Source: Diphasiastrum complanatum
Lineage: Eukaryota > Streptophyta > Lycopodiopsida > Lycopodiales > Lycopodiaceae
NCBI GenBank assembly: GCA_029204225.1
Contig: CM055098.1
Coordinates: 1,981,106 to 2,045,105 of the forward strand
Length of the DNA stretch: 64,000 nucleotides
Direction of reading: 5' to 3'
Positions within the stretch are counted from its first letter, which is position 1, and every line of letters begins with the position of its first letter. The notes beneath the pieces are model-generated. The model worked only from the letters and a program-made list of their open reading frames with translations, was not told the origin of the DNA and searched no databases. Positions 56,741-64,000 of this stretch are shown one piece after another. The translations under genes were made by a program, and so were the position numbers.

Positions 56741-57980
56741 TAACAACAAAAAAAATCATCAAAAATGAGGAAAAATAATGGTACCAAATACTAAAACCAT
56801 AATAATACAAACAAAAAATAGCACATTACATTAAGCAGGGGACTTGGCCCTTACTTCAAGCCTTTTGCCCTAGTAAGGTAGGGCCCGAGGGCATAATGCC
56901 TATTAAGCCCAATGTAGAATGCATGGGGAGGGCATTACGACCATTACAACGCGAACAACTGCCCTCGAGAATCTCAAAATAGGGGAGACCCTTGGAAGAG
57001 GACTTTCTCTCATAAAAATATCTCTTGTTTGCACTAGATAGGACATAATGCGCATTTAAGGCCAGAGTAGCATGCATGGAAGACCGTAGGATAGGGGCCT
57101 TCCCATATGGAAAACACCCATGGCTATGCCCTAGAAGAGTTGCTCTTCATGGAACAAAAATTTGCCAAATCCCATGGGAAGCAATTGTAGAGGTCAAAAG
57201 CAACTTCCGGAAGACGTCCGGGGGTTTTGCTCTCCACACAATGGAAGAGCAAGACCCGTTGAATCAAATTGTTATATGTTTTCAGATGCATGCCTCCTCC
57301 TCCACGCTCCACAATCTGTGCTCTTTGAATCAAAAACACGGCAGGGCTAGAATCGATTTATGGCTTCTAGAGAGTGTTTGTTTCTGCCCTCCCAAATGCA
57401 ACGCATCTCAAGTTGTCAACACGTAATGGATACTTTGTGCCTATTCTGCCCACTTTTTAAATAGATTAAAATGTAGAATAGGCATTTTTTTTTCGTAAAT
57501 TAGTGCGCTTTCAAGACGCAGACTGCCACATGGCAACGTCAGCCTAGTAAAAAAAAAGTCAAACTACTCAATACGTTTCAAAATTACATGTAAAAAAAAG
57601 TAAAAATATTCATTACGCAATGAAACGGCCTTTCTGCCCCATTCGGCTTTTCACCCATTAAGACCACAAAGCCGGGCCAGGTAAAGCCTAAAGGTCTTTA
57701 GTCCTTAGTAGAGACTTGAAGACCACTCTTGTGCCACTAGCCCGGGGCAAGGGCGGGGCACTCACTCTAAGGGCAGGACACGCTAGTGTACAGTCCCTCC
57801 TCCGCTGCGGAAGCGGATTTTTACTCCATCCGTACTCTGTACAAGCCAAATAATGACAGTAACCATGTGTTTACACTGATGATGAACCACAGATCAGAGA
57901 TGATGAGTGAAGTAACAGAACATTGGAATTTTGCATTACCCCAACATGAAATTAGCAGCAGTTTTTAAAGAGCAGAAAGT
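56741..57980. other. No gene seen
   Basis: Non-coding, including a 'ccttttgccctagtaagg' style GC-richer portion (56840-57120). Short open stretches on both strands at 57076-57426 overlap and have no motif. The last ~300 bases lie downstream of the CYP74 stop and may include its 3' untranslated region. Confidence 0.4.
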
Positions 57981-57988
57981 AGCGCTAA

Positions 57989-59683
57989 CTACACAGGAAC
58001 AGGAATTCTGGATGGACTTGAAGCCTTCTGCATAGATGTGAATTTGATCCTAGGAGGATAGCTATATATGGATGCAGGCTCTGCAATCTGGAATGAGTCG
58101 TATCTGGTGAAGAGCTCCGCCAAAAAGAGGCAGGATATGTGCTCAACCAAGTCCTTGCCACCACATTGCTTGTTAACAGCCGTGGCGGGCTGGTGGTTGT
58201 AGCCGTTGGACCAAAGCAGATTCGGAAGCAGCTTTTTCCCTTTCTCGCCCATGAATCTGTCAGCAACAAATGTCTCTGGGTCATCAAACACGGCCGGATC
58301 TCTGGATGCAAAGTGGAGGCAGCCACCCAGAAGCTCTCCCTTCTTGATCATGTAAGCTGCGTCGTGGGATTCTATAATTAGATCTGTCTTTGCTCTTGCA
58401 TACTGATATTTGGCTGGCGCTGATAGCCGCAACACCTCCAGCACAGTGGATCGGATCAGCGGCATGGAGGCTATGGCTTCTGCAGTTAGCCCAGCGCGGG
58501 TAGAGCTAGCTGAGCTGCGGACTTCAGCTCGGAGCCGACCCTGCAGCTCGCTTCCGCCGTTTGCAACGTGGTAGATGATTGCAGGGAAGAGGCGAATTAG
58601 TCCTAGCCATGCGTTCACTCCCAATATGAATATGAGATTGTGGGTGGCTTCTTCTCGATCAAGACCAAATTTGCTGCTGGCTACAGCTATGGCCTCAGTC
58701 GCGTATGTCCTAAAGAATTTGTATATTCTACCATACATGCCTTTTACCAAGAAAAAAGGAAGCGGAAAGTTATGCAGGGCAAACTCTTCCACGATGTGAG
58801 GAAGCCCAGACTGGGCAATGCCGCCGTACTGCACACCGATCCATGTTTGAAACAGAGATGGGCCATCGTTTGCTAGGCTGGCGTGTCCCGGCTTTGCAGG
58901 ATCGCGATGGACAATAGTACGGATTAAGAAATCTAGAACAAACTTCTGAGTGGAGGAATAGAAATCCACCTGCTTGCCTTGGCTGATTTGTCTCTCCACT
59001 GCATCAAACGTCTCAGCAAAAGCTTTTGAGAATTCAAAAATAGTCCTGGTACGGTTAACTTTAAGCAGCTCGAAGAGCATGCTCTTGAGGATGGTATGCT
59101 TTTCATGAGATGGATCTAGAGCGGCCAGCATTCTATAGCCTCCTGTAAAATCTTTGCTAGGCGCAAAAGAACCTGTAAACATATCTTCCTTCTGAACCTT
59201 GCTCGTGTCATACAGGACGCCATAGCTTTTCTGATCCAGCAAAGCCACTCCTCTGGAGTATGGAAACCCAGGAGGAAACGGCGGAAAATTCACCCGGAAA
59301 ACAGTGCTTTCGTATTTATCCATTCGAGCTTTGTAGAACTGGTTTTCGCCCTGGAACCAGAAAAAGTCGAGACGATCCTTGAGGGGGCCGAATACTGGCA
59401 ACCCATAGCTGCCAGGGATTTCTCGGAGTGAAGCGCTTTGTGAAGTGGAAAATGAAGAAGACTCAGATGAAAATACGCTGCACTTGATCACACAGCCTGG
59501 AGCTGCAATCCATCTTCCAGAAAGCACCCACAAACCAGTTTTGCTGGAAGAAAAGGCATTCAATCCTTGCCAGCAGCTGGTAGCGGCTGCAGTTGGACGT
59601 GATCTGCAGATCTTGAGCTTTGTAGCTGTGCACCTGGTTTCTGTGGAAAATGGATTCAATGTTGTTGCCAATATAAGCTCCAT
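57989..59683 (-). CDS. CYP74 family P450, allene oxide synthase-like
   Basis: CYP74 enzymes convert fatty-acid hydroperoxides, without oxygen or reductase, to allene oxides (AOS, leading to jasmonates) or aldehydes (hydroperoxide lyase, HPL). The single 564-codon frame is full length. Residues 1-80 are Ser/Thr-rich (plastid transit-like), and the domain starts at REIPGSYGLPVFGP (87-100). The CYP74 pattern is clear: STVFRVNFPPFPPG (126-139), DMFTGSFAPS (167-176), TGGYRMLAALDPSHEKH (180-196), the I-helix block FILGVNAWLG (352-361) with Asn357, ExxR as E416-V-L-R419, and the haem block LLWSNGYNHQ...NKQCGGKD with Cys507. Phe169 in the DMFTG position fits AOS (HPL has Leu). Oddities: PPV before the YxxA block reads APA (422-424), and the I-helix block differs from angiosperm AOS. 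No introns; AOS genes are often intronless. Minus strand, ATG 59683, no gene nearby to link with. Confidence 0.93.
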   Translation of the reverse strand: MELILATTLNPFSTETRCTATKLKICRSRPTAAATSCWQGLNAFSSSKTGLWVLSGRWIAAPGCVIKCSVFSSESSSFSTSQSASLREIPGSYGLPVFGPLKDRLDFFWFQGENQFYKARMDKYESTVFRVNFPPFPPGFPYSRGVALLDQKSYGVLYDTSKVQKEDMFTGSFAPSKDFTGGYRMLAALDPSHEKHTILKSMLFELLKVNRTRTIFEFSKAFAETFDAVERQISQGKQVDFYSSTQKFVLDFLIRTIVHRDPAKPGHASLANDGPSLFQTWIGVQYGGIAQSGLPHIVEEFALHNFPLPFFLVKGMYGRIYKFFRTYATEAIAVASSKFGLDREEATHNLIFILGVNAWLGLIRLFPAIIYHVANGGSELQGRLRAEVRSSASSTRAGLTAEAIASMPLIRSTVLEVLRLSAPAKYQYARAKTDLIIESHDAAYMIKKGELLGGCLHFASRDPAVFDDPETFVADRFMGEKGKKLLPNLLWSNGYNHQPATAVNKQCGGKDLVEHISCLFLAELFTRYDSFQIAEPASIYSYPPRIKFTSMQKASSPSRIPVPV

Positions 59684-60180
59684 TGAGATCGAACTGGACT
59701 TCCCTGCTCACACAGATTGCAGCATATGGCATATGAATAATAATATGCTGAAGATGGAGATCGTAGGAAACGAGAGAGATACAGACAGAATGAGATTGAT
59801 ATAGTAATTGTATTTTGTGGACCAATAGAAATTGTGCAACAAAGGAAAACGTGGCATGGATCAGGCTTGAAGTTTGACGTGCACACACTCCTTGCAAATA
59901 AATTGAAGGTTTTATGTTGCTTTCACCTTTTACAAGACATAAAGATTCAAGGTGTCCTTTCTAAATCCCATCATAAAAAAGTTTTGCATTCATGGCCAGG
60001 CCTACCCTTAATGAACCATGCATAAGCTTTTTTATAAAGCAATTAGTGGTCATTATATATAACATATAAAAATTGACAATGCCATTTAAAAAGCATAGAT
60101 GTCAGTAAACAATGGTTTAGATTCGAGATTACACTTTCAACAACTCTACCCATACACCTCATTACAATGGACATACCCAA
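59684..60180. promoter_or_regulatory. Upstream region of CYP74, unresolved
   Basis: This covers the bases 5' of the CYP74 start. A 'tatataacatataaaa' stretch near 60055 could serve as a TATA region, but it is over 350 bp from the ATG. I see no clear G-box or other known element. Overlapping open stretches on the other strand are antisense to the gene. Confidence 0.25.
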
Positions 60181-60185
60181 GCATA

Positions 60186-60729
60186 TGTTTGGAAATATTT
60201 TATTATCCATGTAACTTTTGCATTTATGGCCAAGCCCAAGCTTCTTCCAACCATGCATAAGTTTGGAGAAAAAAATTTATTATCCATGAGCATTGAGGAT
60301 TATAGAAAGATGATAAGATAGTTGGAGAAAAAAATTTATTATCCATGAGCATTGAGGATTATAGAAAGATGATAAGATAGTTCAAGACTCGTATCTTTTG
60401 AATGAGGATTTGTGTGGCCATGCTTTGGATAAGGTATCGTAGGGTTGGCGGCGCCGATGTTTGGAAATATTTTATTATCCATATAACTTTTGCATTTATG
60501 GCCAAGCCCAAGCTTCTTCCAACCATGCATAAGTTTGGAGAAAAAAATTTATTATCCATGAGCATTGAGGATTATAGAAAGATGATAAGATAGTTGGAGA
60601 AAAAAATTTATTATCCATGAGCATTGAGGATTATAAAAAGATGATAAGATAGTTCAAGACTCGTATCTTTTGAATGAGGATTTGTGTGGCCATGCTTTGG
60701 ATAAGGTATCGTAGGGTTGGCGGCGTCGA
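60186..60729. repeat. Recent tandem duplication, 272-bp unit
   Basis: Two copies begin at 60186 and 60458 (TGTTTGGAAATATTTTATTA), nearly identical. Inside each copy a 59-bp segment starting 'ttggagaaaaaaatttatta' is itself duplicated (60263 and 60322 in the first copy). The near-identity implies a young event. Confidence 0.9.
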
Positions 60730-60995
60730 TGTTCGTGAAAAACCTGCAAAGCTTTACGAGCTTATTTTTAAAATTATATATTCACCTTCTAAATTTATAG
60801 TTGTAATTTATTAAAGCCTACTAATCTAAAACGCTAATACTTTTTTAACCTCTTGTAAAAAAAATTGTAGGTTTTAATTTGTTGAAAAAGGGCATTAGGC
60901 CTACAAGCTACAACTAAGCTGAGGCCTCAATGCAATCTTCAGCATTCAGCAGCCTACGGCCTTTAGCAGCCCACTAGTCCTTCAGCGATTGCTTC

Positions 60996-60997
<2 letters not shown>
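60730..60997. other. No gene seen
   Basis: AT-rich sequence leading into the CT microsatellite. No feature recognised. Confidence 0.4.

Positions 60998-61052
<55 letters not shown>
60998..61052. repeat. (CT)27 microsatellite
   Basis: A pure CT run of 55 bases. It is the third CT/GA run over 50 bases in the window, besides 30063 and 39346. Confidence 0.95.
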
Positions 61053-61054
<2 letters not shown>

Positions 61055-62282
61055 CCATGGCCTCTAAAACATTGTTATTTAAGTGTTAAAACTATGACCA
61101 ATAGGTTTTTTTTAGCCCAACTTTGAAACAAACCCACAAATTTTAAAATAAGTAGTTTTTTTAGTAGGTTAAAAGAATGATTTTTCACGAGCACTGGTTG
61201 GCACATGCTTGCTTGCACATGGCACTCTCAACAAAGTTGGGAAGTACACTCCATTAAATGCATAATACAACTTAATTTGAAATCTCATCTCAAATCTACT
61301 TCTCAAATTTAACTTTCAAGTAAAAGGTCACCTTTTCAATCTCATATCTAGTCTAATTATTTGACTTTTTTTTAGATGCAATCATGTTCCATCATAGCTC
61401 CATTTCAAGTGACACCTACCAACCTTGATCATGACATGATGCAATAGAAAGGTTTGATGGACTTCACATGCAAAATTTATTTCCTTATTTTTATATCATT
61501 TCTATTATACAATTTTATTTTTTTGTGTGCCCTTTTATAAGTTGATGTATGGTTTAACAATGTTTTTAGTGGCCTTGGCACTAGATAAAATAATTTTAAA
61601 TTTATGGTAAGGAGATTGGGTTGAGCAACCATTTCATTGGATGTAAAGATCACTAAAAAGACATTCTCCAAAACATAAAAGACATGGGAGAGCTCAATTT
61701 TTATGGTTGAAATTTTTGTACAAGTCCCACTTATGTATCTTATGCGCCATATTTTCCATCCTCAAATTTATCTACAACCCTTTTATGAGCATAATGTTCT
61801 CATGAAAAAAACAAGTTGGGAACTCAAGAAGATCCAAAATATGGCAAAAGAAATATGTGGGTTCACTTTTGGATTTCATGATTTGTCTTTTCATGTTTTG
61901 TGGGCAATGTTAACTTCATAAGTTTCAGCAAATGGAAAGTTGACTCATAATATGCTACATTGTCTACGTGCATTCACACAAACATACAATGAACTCTTAA
62001 TCTCTTAAGGCATTGTGACCTTTGCATTATCAAATGCTCTTCAAAAATATGAAGAAATCTTTCAAGCAAATCCTTTACATCGACTTTGAAGTTCTTTTTT
62101 TGGCAAAATTTTCTTTGAAAATTTGAGTAAAGTCTTTTGGGGAGGAAGGTTCATTTGCTTGAATTTGTTGTTGAAATTCTTGGATGAAATTGTGTTCAAT
62201 AAAGTAGATTTCAATAACAAAGCAACACAAAAAACATGATATTTTAGAAGTGGATTTCGCAATCGAAAGAATTAATGAAATC

Positions 62283-62287
<5 letters not shown>
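61053..62287. other. No gene seen
   Basis: AT-rich, with a plus-strand 72-codon open stretch (61703-61921) and short minus-strand ones, none with a motif. Confidence 0.4.

Positions 62288-62331
<44 letters not shown>
62288..62331. repeat. (TA)22 microsatellite
   Basis: A pure TA run of 44 bases. The Tyr-Ile open frame on the other strand is an artefact of it. Confidence 0.95.
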
Positions 62332-62334
<3 letters not shown>

Positions 62335-62770
62335 CATTATGGGTAGAAGACAAAGTGTCTGTACTCTCCCTTTGTTTTTTTGCTCTCTCTTTTGGGCATT
62401 GGTCCTGACAATGCAAGCTTTATACAAGATGCCATCGAAACATGTCAAAAGTTGAATTTATCTTGCACAGAAATTTTAGAAGCATGTGGGACACTTGCAA
62501 AAGATATTGTCATATGTGATAGAGATGGGGGTCTCGCAATAGCATTATAAGTCCTTCATGACAATTCTATTGAAAGATGCGCATGGGAAATAAAACATCA
62601 CAAAAGTGCTTAGGAGGATGAAAAGAGCATATTCGTTACAATCACTTTTTTTGCCAACTTCAAACATGTCTTTGAGCCTGGAGCCATGAGTTTGTATGAA
62701 TAAGTTTGTAGTGAGCATCAAGAGCGAAGAAAAATTTCCATTGCAATCAAAGAGCAACTATGATTCTAGA
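62332..62770. other. No gene seen
   Basis: Short open stretches only, no motif. It ends at the start of an LTR. Confidence 0.4.
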
Positions 62771-63400
62771 TGTTGGGTGTTTGGTGGGTCCCACCACACA
62801 ATATTGTACGACCAGGCCAAATAAGTGGGAGGGCATTGGCATCATTTGTGTATAAGCGACCACGATCATCAAATTTGTATAACTGGTAGACTATAAATAA
62901 AAGGACTTGAGGCATTGATTTAGAATAGAATAATGTTCCCCAAAGTCAAATTACCTAAGATTTTAAATTTAGAGGAATCCACATGTATCATGTGAGGGCC
63001 CTTCCCACTCTAAAATGAACTCACATGAATCATGTGAAAGGCACCATTGTAAATTAGAACCATTTCGAATAAAGGATTAGAATTCTTGCCATTTTGTAGT
63101 AGTGAATTAGAGACAAGAGGCAGGGCCTCCCCCATAGATAAAAAGGCACTTCTTGTACTCACTTTATGTGTTCAACACAAAGGAGACAAACTTGTCAAAT
63201 TATCATGTGAACATCCTTACTCCTTGTGATCCCTACTCAGGCTTACTTCCTTGTTTTGGATTTGTCTATTGATTAATTTGCTACTTTGTTGGTGTTCTCC
63301 TAAGAAAGAGTGGAGAAAGTGAAAGGTGAAAACTACCCCCTTATTTCATGTGGTGTGGTGTGGTTGGTTGATTAGATTTAATAATTTAGGTTGCCATTAA
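62771..63400 (+). mobile_element. Gypsy-type LTR, 5' part
   Basis: TGTTGGGTGTTTGG at 62771 and the 'gcatcatttgtgtataag' block at about 62842 match the gypsy LTR group at 26274 and 52838. 'acatgtatcatgtgag' near 62980 matches a block near 26510. The 3' end and PBS were not found before the window ends, so the right limit here is approximate. Confidence 0.6.
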
Positions 63401-64000
63401 GATTGGTTAATCATAGGAAACAAAGAATGCAATGACATTTGTTTTGGGTCTTTGACCTCAAACAAAGTAACCTTTCTTGGTAATTTGTAGATTACCTATT
63501 TTTAGACCAAAGTCATGGTTTTTTTTAGTTAATCTCTAACTCATACCCCAAAAAAAGTACAAAAAAATACATGTTTGTAATAGATCATTACAAGTTTTTT
63601 TTTACAAACTTCATAAATCCATCATAATAAAAATAAAACAACATTTCAAGACAAAACATGGTTTTTGAGAATCCAAATCTCATAAAAATATGGAAGGGCT
63701 CAAATTATGTTTACATATTATTTTTTCAAAGCATATTTGTTAAAATTGTCAACTTCTAGCTTTTGATCTATGATATTATGTACATAACTTGATCCCACAT
63801 GTGTGGAGCATGTTTCCACGTTTGGATGGTAGTCATGAATGCATTCATTTTTAGTTAGATAGAAAATGTCTTGATTGACACAAGTATGAACTAGTGAAAA
63901 GCTAGTCAAGTAGGAAATTGCGATTTGGCACCATTTTACTAGTTAATCAAGCATTTCCATGTGAATCAGGGATGGTTCCCATGTGTGAGAGGTTGTTCCC
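63401..64000. other. No gene seen to window end
   Basis: AT-rich sequence with T runs. A 'cccacatgtgtggagcatg' near 63794 recalls the 'cacatgtgtg' blocks of copia LTRs but is too short to call. Confidence 0.35.

Noticed and set aside
57985-58381. Second open frames inside the CYP74 gene on both strands
   Set aside because: They overlap the well-supported CYP74 frame and have no motif of their own.
59445-59897. Open stretches antisense to or upstream of the CYP74 start
   Set aside because: Overlap the transit-peptide coding region or the promoter; no motif.

Overview
This is nuclear DNA from a land plant with a large, transposon-filled genome. It holds an intron-containing gene for a thylakoid protein (PSI-N), a CYP74 oxylipin gene with a plastid-type leader and a plant-only WUN1-type gene. 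The rest is mostly nested Ty1/copia and Ty3/gypsy debris with primer-binding sites (PBS) matching plant initiator-Met and Asp tRNAs. I could not fix the species. A non-angiosperm plant such as a fern or gymnosperm would fit, but that is only an impression.

Layout. 0-7 kb: a minus-strand gypsy element (protease, gag, PBS, LTR) with an inverted internal piece, next to a copia LTR and gag that is fused to a plus-strand copy of the gypsy gag. 7.3-9.1 kb: a broken coiled-coil ORF, then a strongly divergent histone H3-like sequence with CENH3-like traits and one frameshift. 10-11.5 kb: gypsy integrase, minus strand. 12.8-14.1 kb: foldback hairpins and a tRNA-derived SINE with a target-site duplication (TSD). 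14.6-15.7 kb: psaN, three exons, minus strand. 17.6-23.4 kb: copia pol fragments split by nested LTRs, including a solo LTR with TSD AGTAG. 23.7-25.2 kb: a 204-bp tandem array and a minisatellite. 26.3-36.3 kb: mixed LTR, gypsy and copia pieces on both strands. 36.7-37.2 kb: WUN1-like gene. 41.3-52.6 kb: an old copia interrupted by a young, nearly full-length copia (45256-51414) with matching TSDs. 52.8-57 kb: LTR remnants and a foldback repeat. 58.0-59.7 kb: CYP74. 60-64 kb: a recent tandem duplication, microsatellites and a further gypsy-type LTR.

The three plausible host genes (psaN, WUN1-like, CYP74) lie far apart, each on the minus strand, and show no sign of co-regulation. Two have a stress or wound link by family (CYP74 makes oxylipins; WUN1 is named for wound induction), but no functional link can be drawn from position. 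The observation most worth following is the H3/CENH3-like sequence inside retroelement debris: either a captured or processed copy of a histone variant, or a diverged gene with one sequencing or assembly error.
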